Shown here in pieces: positions 1 through 7,716 of a stretch of 64,000 nt of DNA. The stretch's first letter is position 1, and each line of letters begins with the position of its first letter. Origin of the DNA: Aeromicrobium phoceense (lineage in GTDB: Bacteria; Actinomycetota; Actinomycetes; Propionibacteriales; Nocardioidaceae). The notes beneath the pieces were generated by a model. It ran no database searches, had not been told where the DNA came from, and saw only the letters and a program-made list of their open reading frames with translations. The translations under genes were made by a program, and so were the position numbers. Location: NCBI RefSeq assembly GCF_013868155.1, contig NZ_JACEOG010000001.1, positions 2,494,193 to 2,558,192 on the forward strand, given 5' to 3'.

Positions 1-23
1 AGTGGCACCAAAGCCATCTATCG

Positions 24-995
24 ATGAGATCGGGCCAGATCGTGCGCATCGTCGTCCATGCCTTCGACGGCATCACCATGTTCCACCTCGCGGCGCCGCT
101 GCTCGTCTTCGGCGAGGTCGGACGCCAGGGGCTCGCGGAGGGCTGGGACCCCGTGGTCTGGACCGCGGACGGCCAAGGGATCCGCACCGCGGAGGGACCC
201 CGGATCGAGGACGTGTCGGGCCCCGAGGTGGTCGAGGGGGCCGATCTCGTCGTCCTTCCGTCCTGGCCGACCGATCTCCCGCCCGCCGACTCTGCCCTGG
301 TCGACCGGCTCCGCGCCGCCCGCGACCGCGGCAGCAGCGTCGCGGGGCTCTGCCTGGGTGCGTTCCCTGTGGTCGACAGCGGACTGGCGGACGGACGGGA
401 CGTCGTGACGCACTGGGGCGCGGTCGACCGCCTGCGGGCACGGCGGCCCGGGCTGAGCGTGAACCCGGCCGCCCTGTACCTCGACCACGGGGACGTCCTG
501 ACCTCGGCGGGCACGGCGTCGGCGATCGACGCCTGCCTGCACGTCGTCCGGACGCGTCTCGGGTCGGAGGCCGCGGCCACCGTGGCACGCCAGCTGGTCG
601 TGGCGCCGCACCGCGAGGGCGACCAGGCCCAGTACGTCACCCGCCCGATGCCCGAGCCCGGCGGCGTGGGTGACCTGGCACCCACCATCGACTGGGCGCT
701 GAGCCGCCTGGACGAGCCGCTCTCGGTCGACGACCTGGCCGCCCACGCACGCATGAGCCGGCGCAACTTCACCCGCCGGTTCGTCGAGCTGACCGGCTCC
801 ACCCCGGCCCGCTGGGTCCTGAAGCGCCGCCTCGACGAGGCGCGCCGCCTGCTGGAGACCACCACCTGGCCGATCTCCCGCATCGCCGACGCCTGCGGCT
901 TCAGCAGCGTCGCGACCTTCCGGCAGAACTTCTCCGCGTCCTACGCGACCACGCCCACCTCGTACCGGCAGCGCTTCTCGCCCCGGTCCGGGTGA
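24..995 (+). CDS. GlxA-family transcriptional regulator (DJ-1/PfpI + AraC HTH)
   Basis: A predicted cytoplasmic regulator of 323 residues. The N-terminal half (about residues 6-190) is a DJ-1/PfpI class I amidotransferase-like fold with a conserved elbow, AGLCLGAF, placing Cys110 where the family has its nucleophile. The C-terminal 100 residues are an AraC/XylS helix-turn-helix pair, including MSRRNFTRRF and the second-helix region ISRIADACGFSSVATFRQNF. This architecture and length are typical of GlxA and FtrA-like regulators. Target and ligand are unknown; the downstream genes run on the opposite strand, so no operon partner is visible. The ATG at 24 gives a complete DJ-1 domain. The window begins just upstream, so its promoter cannot be judged. 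Confidence 0.9.
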   Translation: MRSGQIVRIVVHAFDGITMFHLAAPLLVFGEVGRQGLAEGWDPVVWTADGQGIRTAEGPRIEDVSGPEVVEGADLVVLPSWPTDLPPADSALVDRLRAARDRGSSVAGLCLGAFPVVDSGLADGRDVVTHWGAVDRLRARRPGLSVNPAALYLDHGDVLTSAGTASAIDACLHVVRTRLGSEAAATVARQLVVAPHREGDQAQYVTRPMPEPGGVGDLAPTIDWALSRLDEPLSVDDLAAHARMSRRNFTRRFVELTGSTPARWVLKRRLDEARRLLETTTWPISRIADACGFSSVATFRQNFSASYATTPTSYRQRFSPRSG

Positions 996-1005
996 CGCTG
1001 CCGGC

Positions 1006-1398
1006 TCAGGCGTCCTTGAGCTGGGCGAGCTGCAGGAGGTTGCCGCAGCCGTCCTCGAACACGGCGATGACCACCGGGCCGACGTCGGTCGGCGGCTGGC
1101 TGAACGTCACGCCGGAGGCGACGAGTCGTTCGTACTCGTGCTGAACGTCGTCGACACCGAGCATGCAGAACGGGATCCCGTCCGCGAGCAGTGCGTCGGT
1201 GAACGCGGCCGCTGCCGGATGCGCCTTGGGCTCGAGGGACACCTCCGTGGCGTCCACGCTGTCGCCGAGGCGCACCGTGAGCCATCGGTGCTCACCCATC
1301 GGCACGTCGGCCGTGACCTCGAAGCCGAGCGTGCCCGTGTAGAAGTCGACCGCCTGCTGCTGATCGTCGACGAAGATGCTGACCGTCTGCAGTTTCAT
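1006..1398 (-). CDS. VOC family protein (glyoxalase/bleomycin resistance fold)
   Basis: A small protein of about 130 residues with the vicinal oxygen chelate fold. It opens with the classic pattern of a beta strand followed by QQAVDFYTGTLGFEV, and repeats the motif near residue 70 (GVDDVQHEYERLVASGVTF). I place the start at the ATG whose first bases overlap the TGA stop of the upstream ArsR gene (ATGA), giving MKLQTVSIF; the in-frame extension to 1422 would overlap ArsR by 28 bases and looks less likely. ArsR-VOC pairs are frequent in actinobacteria, so expression is probably controlled by the coupled repressor. The substrate cannot be told from sequence. Confidence 0.85.
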   Translation of the reverse strand: MKLQTVSIFVDDQQQAVDFYTGTLGFEVTADVPMGEHRWLTVRLGDSVDATEVSLEPKAHPAAAAFTDALLADGIPFCMLGVDDVQHEYERLVASGVTFSQPPTDVGPVVIAVFEDGCGNLLQLAQLKDA

Positions 1399-1676
1399 GA
1401 GTGTTCCTCTCGTGGTGGCCATCGCTCAGCGATCTGGGCGAGCGGCCCGGTGTCGATCGTGTGCAGCTTGTAGCGGCCGCGGCGTTCGGTTCGCACCAGC
1501 CCTGCGCCCTCCAGGACGTCGAGGTGCTGCGAGACCGCCTGCCGCGTGGGCGTCAGGTCCTGCTTCATCGCGAGCCGCGAGCACAGCTCGAAGAGCGTCT
1601 GCTCGTCGCGCTCCAGGAGCTCGTCCAGAAGGGCACGACGTGTCGGCTCCGCGATGGCCTTGAAGACGTCACCCAC
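1395..1676 (-). CDS. ArsR-family winged-helix transcriptional repressor
   Basis: A 93-residue protein of usual ArsR length. The N-terminal stretch FKAIAEPTRRALLDELLERD is the diagnostic ArsR start, followed by a recognition helix (TRQAVSQHLDVLEGAGLV) and a wing (RTERRGRYKLHTI). No obvious metal-binding cysteine pair is present, so this is more like the ligand-independent or unknown-signal group that sits beside VOC or SRPBCC genes. It is the first gene of a two-gene operon, translationally coupled through an ATGA overlap to the VOC gene. It probably represses its own operon. The region 1677-1708 between it and the pseudouridine synthase gene is short. Confidence 0.88.
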   Translation of the reverse strand: MGDVFKAIAEPTRRALLDELLERDEQTLFELCSRLAMKQDLTPTRQAVSQHLDVLEGAGLVRTERRGRYKLHTIDTGPLAQIAERWPPREEHS

Positions 1677-1708
1677 GCCCTCACGTTATGCAAGTCGTCG
1701 CTTGCCTG

Positions 1709-2617
1709 TCAATCGGGATGGAGCGGAAAGCTTCGGTCGCTGACGAAGCGACGCTCCGAGCCGTCCACCGGATCGGTGAACCGCAGCTCGCTCGCCAGGA
1801 GCTGGAGCGGCCGGGAGAAGTCGTCGACCGACGCGTCGGTCACCGTCGGGTAGAGCGGATCGCCGACGATCGGGCTCCCGAGGCCGGCCAGGTGGACGCG
1901 CAGTTGGTGCGTGCGGCCCGTGCGGGGCGAGAGGCGGTAGACGGCCAGGTCGCCGTCGCGGGACTCCATCTCGACCAGCGTCTCGGCGTTGACCGGCGCG
2001 TCGGGGACGACCTCGGCCCGGAGTGCGCCCCGCTCCTTGCGCAGGTGGTTGCGGACCACGACCGGTGACTCGAGAGCGGCCTGCCACGGCGCGAGGGCGT
2101 GGTAGGTCTTGCCGACCCGGCGGTGCTCGAAGAGGGTCTGGTACGGCCCGCGCCAGCGACGCTCGGTCGCCAGCAGCAGCACCCCGGACGTGACCCGGTC
2201 GAGCCGGTGCAGCGGCGTCAGCTCGGGCAGACCGAGCTCGGCACGGAGCCGCACGACCACGCTCTGCACCACGTGCCGGCCCCGCGGGATCGTCGACAGG
2301 AACGCCGGTTTGTCCACGACGACGATGCGCTCGTCGCGGTGCAGGATCCCGATCTCACCGGGCACCTCGACCTCGTCGCGCAGGTCGCGGTGGAACCACA
2401 CGAACGTGTGCGGCGCGTAAGGGTCGTTGACTCGGACGGGTGTCAGGTCGTCGTAGACGAAGCGCGCGTCCACCAGCATCTGGCCGACGTCAGCGCGCTC
2501 CGACAACCGGTGCTCCAGCCACGCCGACATCGTCGGCCCGTCGGGCTGACGGTCGGGCGTCCGCAACCACGCCGCCTCCAGGCCGTGACGGGACGGCAAC
2601 GGCGATCGCGGGGGCAC
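1709..2617 (-). CDS. RluA-family RNA pseudouridine synthase
   Basis: Predicted pseudouridine synthase of 302 residues, acting on rRNA or tRNA uridines. The catalytic motif HRLDRVTSGVLL carries the essential Asp of the RluA family. Later family motifs are present, including GRTHQLRVHLAGLGSPIVGDPLY near residue 240. The N-terminal segment (about 80 residues) lacks a clear S4 motif and is typical of an actinobacterial subgroup that starts with a Pro-Arg-rich stretch. I accept the GTG at 2617 because homologous proteins begin with the same PPRSPLP-type start, from memory. Which uridine is modified cannot be deduced. It stands alone on the minus strand. Confidence 0.88.
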   Translation of the reverse strand: MPPRSPLPSRHGLEAAWLRTPDRQPDGPTMSAWLEHRLSERADVGQMLVDARFVYDDLTPVRVNDPYAPHTFVWFHRDLRDEVEVPGEIGILHRDERIVVVDKPAFLSTIPRGRHVVQSVVVRLRAELGLPELTPLHRLDRVTSGVLLLATERRWRGPYQTLFEHRRVGKTYHALAPWQAALESPVVVRNHLRKERGALRAEVVPDAPVNAETLVEMESRDGDLAVYRLSPRTGRTHQLRVHLAGLGSPIVGDPLYPTVTDASVDDFSRPLQLLASELRFTDPVDGSERRFVSDRSFPLHPD

Positions 2618-2727
2618 GGCCCGAGTCTAGGCGCGGGCGGCCCCAACTGGAGAGCGATACCCGGAGTGCGCGCGGAGCTCGGGCGGTAGCGTTGGCGGCT
2701 CATCCCCGTGATGGAGGAGAGGCTCAC

Positions 2728-2928
2728 GTGAACGGCGTCAAAGAGGCTTCGATCACCGTGGCTGCCATCGCGATCGAAGTGGCGTTCATCTTCCATGTCA
2801 CCGAGACCGGACCCCTCGGCGAGCTCGGCACCCCGGCGGGCCTCGTCCTGTGGGTGCTCGCGCTGATCGTCGTTCCATTCGTCCTGCCCGAGCTCTTCCG
2901 CTCGTCCCGCGACCAGTCCGAGGAATAG
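2728..2928 (+). CDS. Small membrane protein, 66 residues
   Basis: Unrecognised small protein. It has an N-terminal hydrophobic helix (ASITVAAIAIEVAFIFHV), a short polar loop containing ETGPLGELGTPAG, a second hydrophobic helix (LVLWVLALIVVPFVLP) and an acidic tail ending DQSEE, so it is probably a two-pass inner-membrane protein with both ends on the same side. The GTG start at 2728 is chosen because GGAGGAGA lies at 2713-2720 with suitable spacing and the upstream ATG at 2711 is out of frame and closes at once. It precedes the DUF1272 gene by about 70 bases on the same strand, which may mean co-transcription. Function unknown. Confidence 0.6.
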   Translation: MNGVKEASITVAAIAIEVAFIFHVTETGPLGELGTPAGLVLWVLALIVVPFVLPELFRSSRDQSEE

Positions 2929-2997
2929 CGCGTGATGGCGCCCGGAGGTGAAAGACCCGGGAAGGCCGGATGCGACGCCCCCCGCGACAATGGCGGA

Positions 2998-3240
2998 ATG
3001 CTGGAACTGCGCCCGGGTTGCGAATGCTGCGACACCGACCTGCCGCCCGAGTCCACGGACGCCATGATCTGCACCTTCGAGTGCACCTGGTGCGCGCGAT
3101 GCGTCGAGACGTGCCTGGGTGGAGAGTGCCCGAACTGTGGCGGCGACCTCCAGCGCCGTCCCATCCGTCCTGCGGCACACCTCGGCGCCAACCCACCGTC
3201 CACCCAGCGAGTCCTCCAGCCGGGACTTCATCGGAGCTAG
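2998..3240 (+). CDS. DUF1272 domain small zinc-ribbon-like protein
   Basis: An 80-residue cysteine-rich protein. It begins MLELRPGCECCDTDLPPES and continues with FECTWCARCVETCLGGECPNCGG, giving four CxxC-type pairs that would bind two zinc ions. This is the DUF1272 signature, and proteins of this family are short and uncharacterised. The ATG at 2998 is chosen because it begins exactly at the family start; the open frame extends upstream without family similarity. The C-terminal 25 residues (RRPIRPAAHLGANPP onward) are basic and low in complexity. It may be in one transcript with the small membrane protein before it. Confidence 0.8.
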   Translation: MLELRPGCECCDTDLPPESTDAMICTFECTWCARCVETCLGGECPNCGGDLQRRPIRPAAHLGANPPSTQRVLQPGLHRS

Positions 3241-3331
3241 CCCACTGGGTCGACACCTTGGAACCGCGGGCCAAATCCTCCGCGTGCAATGACCAGTGAC
3301 CGCTGTCGGAGGGGCTCACTACGTTGAGTGC

Positions 3332-4529
3332 ATGACCTCGGAACTCACCGCTCGCGCGCTCGACGCGGCACGTCGCGCTCGCGCGTTGGCGGAGTTCGAG
3401 GAGTGGAAGCTCATCGCCGCCCACCACCGGCGACGCGTCGCCGAGATCGACCGCACCGACGAGATCATCCTCGGCAAGGACCTGGCACGGCGTGAGGTCA
3501 CGCTCGAGATCGCCCAGGCGATGAAGGTCACCGAGCACCGGGTGTGGGCCATCGTGTTCGAGGCCGAGACGCTGCGCGAGCGCACTCCCCTCGTCTGGCA
3601 GGCGTTCGGAGTCGGCGACCTCGACGCGGCGCGTGCCGGTGCGATCGCCGACACCGCCGAACGCCTCGTCGAGCGCGAGAGCTGGGCAAAGCTCGAGACC
3701 ACCGTCGTCGCCTACGCCGTCGCGCACACCGTCAGCGAGCTGCGGGCATGGCTGCGCCGATTCCGCGCGCGCATCGAGCCCGAGGAGACCGCCGAGGAGA
3801 CTGCGAAGGCCCTCGACGAGCGCCGCGTGTCCCTCACCCACCTCAGCGACGGCACCAGCTGGCTCAACGCGCTCCTGCCCACCGGCCTCGCCATCGCCGC
3901 CGCCGAGAGACTCCGCAAGGCCGCCAAGGCGGAGCCGACGATCGATCCCGAGACCGGCCGCCGCGACACCCGCACGCGCGAGCAGAAGCAGGCCGACATC
4001 CTCGGTCGGTGGCTCACGTCCTGCACCGGCACCACCACCGACATTCGCGCCGAGATTGCCATCAGCATCGCCGCCACCGACCTGATCGGCCTCACCGGCG
4101 GGCCGGGGATCACGCGCGACGGCGAGCCGCTGCATCAGGCCTGGGTCCGCGAGCTCGCAGCGAGCGAGCACACCGTCTTCAGACGGCTCGTGCTCGACCC
4201 GGTCGGCGAAGTGCTCGACACCACGGTCCTGGGCTATCGACCCACCGAGTCGCTGAGAAAGGCGCTGCACTGGCGGGACGGCACTTGTCGCGTCGCCGGG
4301 TGCAGGGCGCCGGTGTTCGAGACGGATCTCGACCACGCGAAGGACTACGACTCCGGCGGCGAGACGTCAGCGAAGAACCTCAGGTGCCTCATGGAGCCAT
4401 CGCAGAGAGGGCGTAGCCGCGATGGAGCGGAAGCACCACAACATGAAGTCCCACGGTCACCTCGACGACCGCCACCTCTGCGCGCCCGCGCGCTACAGCG
4501 CCGCGACCCCGTGGGAGCGCAGGCCGTAG
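3332..4529 (+). pseudogene. DUF222/HNH endonuclease (13E12-repeat type), frameshifted at the HNH motif
   Basis: A member of the actinobacterial 13E12-repeat family: a long alpha-helical DUF222 region (residues 1-310, with EVTLEIAQAM and AFGVGDLDAARAGAIAD) followed by a C-terminal HNH nuclease (DGTCRVAGCRAPVFETDLDHAKDYDSGG split over residues 325-355). The HNH should continue after NLRCL, but a run of about 37 bases intervenes; the expected continuation RKHHNMKSHG lies in the next frame from 4428 and stops at 4527. Without the shift the original frame reads on through the antisense of cimA with no family similarity. The last His-containing helix of the nuclease is therefore lost, and the gene is probably inactive. 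The coordinates join both frames. Confidence 0.75.
4391..4428. repeat. Short insertion with inverted and direct repeats inside the HNH motif
   Basis: The insertion that shifts the HNH frame. ATGGAGC occurs directly repeated at 4391-4397 and 4422-4428, and CCATCGC (4397-4403) is inverted at 4419-4425 (GCGATGG), so the segment can fold into a 7-bp hairpin. It adds one base modulo three. It looks like a minimal palindromic element or a replication slippage product; no second copy was noticed in the window. Confidence 0.5.
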
Positions 4530-6094
4530 GTCAGCGCGTCCACGAGCGCCTCGAACGACGCCTCGATCATGTTCGGGCCCACGCCCACGGTCACCCACGA
4601 GCTCTTGCCGTCGGTCGTCTCGATGAGGACGCGCGTGACGGCATCGGTGCCGTGGCCCTGGTCGAGGATCCGCACGCGGAAGTCGATGAGGTGGAACTGG
4701 GCAACGTCGGGGTAGATCCGCTCGATCGCCTGGCGCAGCGCGTGGTCGAGGGCGTTGACGGGACCGTTGCCCTCCCCCACCACCACGGCGCGCGTGCCAC
4801 CGGCCACGACCTTGACGATCGCCTCGGCACCGCCGTCGCCGGCCGAGCCCGCGATGACGCGCCACGACTCGACGTCGAAGTACTCCGGACGGCGACCCGT
4901 GACCGCCTCGGTTAGCAGCAGCTCGAACGACGCGTCGGCCGCCTCGAACGTGTAGCCGTCCTGCTCCATCTGCTTGACCTGGTCGGTGATGCGCGTGAGC
5001 AGGTCGTTGTCGCCCGAGAGGTCGAAGCCGAGCTCGCGACCCTTGAGCTCGATCGTTGCGCGACCGGCCATCTCCGAGACGAGCAGGCGCATGTCGTTGC
5101 CCACGAGCGCGGGATCCATGTGCTGGTACAGGTCGGGATCGACCCGGATCGCGCTGGCGTGCAGGCCCGCCTTGTGGGCGAACGCCGAGACGCCCGTGTA
5201 GGGCTGACGCGCCACCGGCGGGTAGTTCGTGATCTCGCTGATCGCGTGCGAGATGCGCGTGGCGTCGGCCAGCACGCCCTCGGGCATCACGCTCATGCCC
5301 AGCTTGAACTCCAGGTTGGCCACGCACGTGACGAGGTCGGCGTTGCCCGTGCGCTCGCCGTAGCCGTTGATGCAGCCCTGCACGTGGGTGGCGCCCGAGC
5401 GCACCGCCTCGATCGAGTTGGCGACGGCGCAGCCCGTGTCGTTGTGCGCGTGGATGCCCGGTCGCGCGCCCGTCGAGGCCAGCCCGTCGGCCACGATCTC
5501 GCCCACCGGGGGCGGCAGCACCCCGCCGTTGGTGTCGCACAGGACGGCCACCTCGGCGCCGGCCTCGATGGCGGTGCGGACGACCTCCAGCGCGTACTCG
5601 CGGTTGTCGAGGTAGCCGTTGAAGAAGTGCTCGCAGTCCACGAACACCCGCTGGCCCTCGGCCCGCAGGAACTCGACCGTGTCGCGCACCATCGCGAGGT
5701 TCTCCTCCAGCGTGGTGCGCAGTGCCTTGATGACGTGCTGGTCGTGGCTCTTGGCCACGATCGTGACCACGGACGCGCCCGAGTCGCGCAGCGCGGCGAT
5801 CAGCGGGTCGTCAGCCGCGGCGACCCCCGCCCGGCGCGTGGAGCCGAACGCGGCCAGCGTGGCGTGCTTCAGGTCGAGCTCCTTGGCGGCCAGCGCGAAG
5901 AACTCGGTGTCCTTGGGGTTCGAGCCGGGCCAGCCGCCCTCGATGTAGCCCACGCCGAGGTCGTCCAGGTGCTGGGCGATGGCCAGCTTGTCCTGCACGG
6001 AGAGGTTGAGCCCCTCCTGCTGGGCGCCGTCGCGCATCGTCGTGTCGTAGACGTGGAAGTCCGCCGGGTCGTGCTTCCCGAAGGTGGTGCTCAT
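4493..6094 (-). CDS. cimA: Citramalate synthase (isoleucine via pyruvate)
   Basis: Condenses pyruvate and acetyl-CoA to (R)-citramalate, the first step of the threonine-independent route to 2-oxobutyrate and isoleucine. The 533-residue protein has the HMGL-like TIM barrel (YDTTMRDGAQQEGLNLS near residue 14, GIHAHNDTGCAVANS, GCINGYGERTGNADL) and the C-terminal LeuA dimer/regulatory domain (about residues 400-525). The extended N-terminal catalytic motif and the lack of a long LeuA-type N-terminus favour CimA over isopropylmalate or homocitrate synthase. I chose ATG 6094 (MSTTFGKHD); the frame upstream of it is the leader region. A Val-Ile-Ile-Ile leader peptide and terminator lie directly upstream, fitting feedback by isoleucine supply. 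Its stop overlaps the frameshifted tail of the HNH gene. Confidence 0.93.
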   Translation of the reverse strand: MSTTFGKHDPADFHVYDTTMRDGAQQEGLNLSVQDKLAIAQHLDDLGVGYIEGGWPGSNPKDTEFFALAAKELDLKHATLAAFGSTRRAGVAAADDPLIAALRDSGASVVTIVAKSHDQHVIKALRTTLEENLAMVRDTVEFLRAEGQRVFVDCEHFFNGYLDNREYALEVVRTAIEAGAEVAVLCDTNGGVLPPPVGEIVADGLASTGARPGIHAHNDTGCAVANSIEAVRSGATHVQGCINGYGERTGNADLVTCVANLEFKLGMSVMPEGVLADATRISHAISEITNYPPVARQPYTGVSAFAHKAGLHASAIRVDPDLYQHMDPALVGNDMRLLVSEMAGRATIELKGRELGFDLSGDNDLLTRITDQVKQMEQDGYTFEAADASFELLLTEAVTGRRPEYFDVESWRVIAGSAGDGGAEAIVKVVAGGTRAVVVGEGNGPVNALDHALRQAIERIYPDVAQFHLIDFRVRILDQGHGTDAVTRVLIETTDGKSSWVTVGVGPNMIEASFEALVDALTYGLRSHGVAAL

Positions 6095-6119
6095 GGTCGT
6101 CCTGCTGTCTGGTCGGGCC

Positions 6120-6147
6120 AAAAAAAAGCCTCCCGGGTACGGGAGGC
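6120..6147 (-). terminator. Intrinsic terminator/attenuator in the cimA leader
   Basis: On the minus strand an 8-bp perfect stem (GCCTCCCG with CGGGAGGC, 4-nt loop) is followed immediately by a run of eight T. It lies between the leader peptide and the cimA start, so it would stop transcription before cimA. Just upstream (6149-6177) a second perfect hairpin with 9-bp arms, GCGCGTCTG and CAGACGCGC, includes the leader-peptide stop codon. A clean mutually exclusive antiterminator pairing was not found by eye, so how the two hairpins communicate is open. Confidence 0.85.
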
Positions 6148-6167
6148 GGCGCGTCTGGGATGAAGAT

Positions 6168-6206
6168 TCAGACGCGCTTTCCAATGATGATCACGAAGGT
6201 GGTCAT
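6168..6206 (-). CDS. cimA leader peptide MTTFVIIIGKRV
   Basis: A 12-residue open reading frame too short for normal gene calling. It reads MTTFVIIIGKRV and ends with TGA inside the first leader hairpin. Four consecutive codons, GTG ATC ATC ATT, call for valine and isoleucine, the end products supplied by the branched-chain pathway that CimA feeds. Position (about 75 bases from the cimA start to the leader stop), codon content and the downstream terminator with a T run match classical ribosome-mediated attenuation. A strong Shine-Dalgarno is not evident; GGGGTG lies about 12 bases upstream, and a leaderless transcript is another possibility. Confidence 0.75.
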   Translation of the reverse strand: MTTFVIIIGKRV

Positions 6207-6246
6207 GGCGACAGGGTACACCCCTGCCGCCGTGCCACCTCACCAC

Positions 6247-7680
6247 TCACACGCCGCCGGAACGGTCGGCCGGCTTGGGCCCCAGATGGGCCAGCGTCTC
6301 GGGCCGCAAGATCCGCTCGAGCTCGTCCTGCGGCAGCAGGCCCTTCTCCAGCACGAGCTCGGCCACGCCGCGGCCGGTGGCGAGCGCCTCCTTGGCCAGC
6401 TCGGTCGCGGTCTGGTAGCCCAGGTACGGGTTCAGGGCCGTGACCAGGCCGATCGAGTTCGCCACCTCCATCGCCAGGTGCTCGGTGTTGGCGGTGATGC
6501 CCTTGACGCAGTTCTCCGTCAGGGACGTGATGGCCGTGCGCAGCCGGTAGAGCCCGGCCGACAGCGAGTAGCAGATCACGGGCTCGAACGCGTTGAGCTG
6601 CAGCTGGCCCGACTCGGCCGCCATCGACACCGTGACGTCGTGCCCGATGATCTGGAACGCGACCTGGTTGACCACCTCGGGGATCACCGGGTTCACCTTG
6701 CCGGGCATGATGCTCGACCCGGCCTGCCGCGCCGGCAGGTTGATCTCGCCCAGGCCTGCGCGCGGCCCCGACGACAGCAGCCGCAGGTCGTTGCAGATCT
6801 TCGACAGCTTCACCGCGACCCGCTTGAGCACGCCGGACATCTGCACGAACGAGCCGCAGTCCTGGGTGGCCTCGATGAGGTCCACCGCCGTCACCAGCGG
6901 CAGTCCGGTGATCCGCGAGAGGTGCTGGCGGGCCAGCGGGACGTAGCCGTTCGGCGCGTTGAGCTGGGTGCCGATCGCGGTGGCACCGAGGTTGATCTCG
7001 TGCAGCAGCATCACAGCCTCGCGCAGCCGCGTGCGGTCCTCGGCGATCATCAGCGCGTACGTGCCGAACTCCTGGCCGAGCGTCATCGGCACGGCGTCCT
7101 GCAGCTGCGTGCGACCCATCTTCAGTACGTCGTGGAACTCCACAGCCTTCGCGGCGAACGCCTCCTGGAGGTCGCCCATCGCGGCGATGAGGTCGTGGGT
7201 CGCGTTGATGACGGCGATCTTGACGGCCGTCGGGTAGACGTCGTTCGTCGACTGGCTGAGGTTGACCTGCTCGTTCGGGTGCAGCCGCATGTAGTCCCCG
7301 AGCGGGTGACCCAGGATCTCGAGGGCGCGGTTCGCGATCACCTCGTTGGCGTTCATGTTCGTCGAGGTGCCGGCACCGCCCTGGATCACGTCGACGACGA
7401 ACTGGTCGTGCAGCTCACCGCGGCGGATCTCCTGGCACGCCTGCACGATGGCGGCGTGCCGCTCGTCATCGAGCAGGCCGAGGTCGTGGTTCGCCTCGGC
7501 GGCGGCCTCCTTGACGGCGGCGAGCGCCTGGGGCAGGTAGGGGCTGATGGCGATGGGGACACCGGTGATCGGGAAGTTCTCCAGGGCGCGCAGGGTGTGC
7601 ACGCCCCAGTAGACGTCCGCCGGTACCTCACGTTCTCCGAGCAGGTCGTGCTCGATCCGAACGCGTGTGATCTCGGTCAT
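6247..7680 (-). CDS. aspA: Aspartate ammonia-lyase
   Basis: Deaminates L-aspartate to fumarate and ammonia in the cytosol. The 477-residue protein is the usual aspartase length and carries the superfamily signature GSSIMPGKVNP (near residue 325), the aspartase-type N-terminus EHDLLGEREVPADVYWGVHT, and substrate-binding region GAGTSTNMNANEVIANRALE. These favour aspartase over class II fumarase, whose N-terminus and TSSAMPYKRNP-like region differ. I chose ATG 7680 (MTEITRV); an ATG four codons upstream is also possible. Upstream lies pheT on the same strand with a 36-base gap, and downstream is the cimA leader, so it may be the last gene of the pheST transcript. Confidence 0.9.
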   Translation of the reverse strand: MTEITRVRIEHDLLGEREVPADVYWGVHTLRALENFPITGVPIAISPYLPQALAAVKEAAAEANHDLGLLDDERHAAIVQACQEIRRGELHDQFVVDVIQGGAGTSTNMNANEVIANRALEILGHPLGDYMRLHPNEQVNLSQSTNDVYPTAVKIAVINATHDLIAAMGDLQEAFAAKAVEFHDVLKMGRTQLQDAVPMTLGQEFGTYALMIAEDRTRLREAVMLLHEINLGATAIGTQLNAPNGYVPLARQHLSRITGLPLVTAVDLIEATQDCGSFVQMSGVLKRVAVKLSKICNDLRLLSSGPRAGLGEINLPARQAGSSIMPGKVNPVIPEVVNQVAFQIIGHDVTVSMAAESGQLQLNAFEPVICYSLSAGLYRLRTAITSLTENCVKGITANTEHLAMEVANSIGLVTALNPYLGYQTATELAKEALATGRGVAELVLEKGLLPQDELERILRPETLAHLGPKPADRSGGV

Positions 7681-7716
7681 GCGTCCATCCAATCACCCGG
7701 ACAGGCCGCATGCCGG

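Noticed and set aside
1686..2689. Frames antisense to the pseudouridine synthase
   Set aside because: Composition bias only; the minus-strand gene has the HRLDR motif.
6120..6206. A specific antiterminator pairing in the cimA leader (GGCGGC upstream with GCCGCC before the terminator)
   Set aside because: Six pairs only, in a GC-rich region; too weak to assert without folding and comparison.
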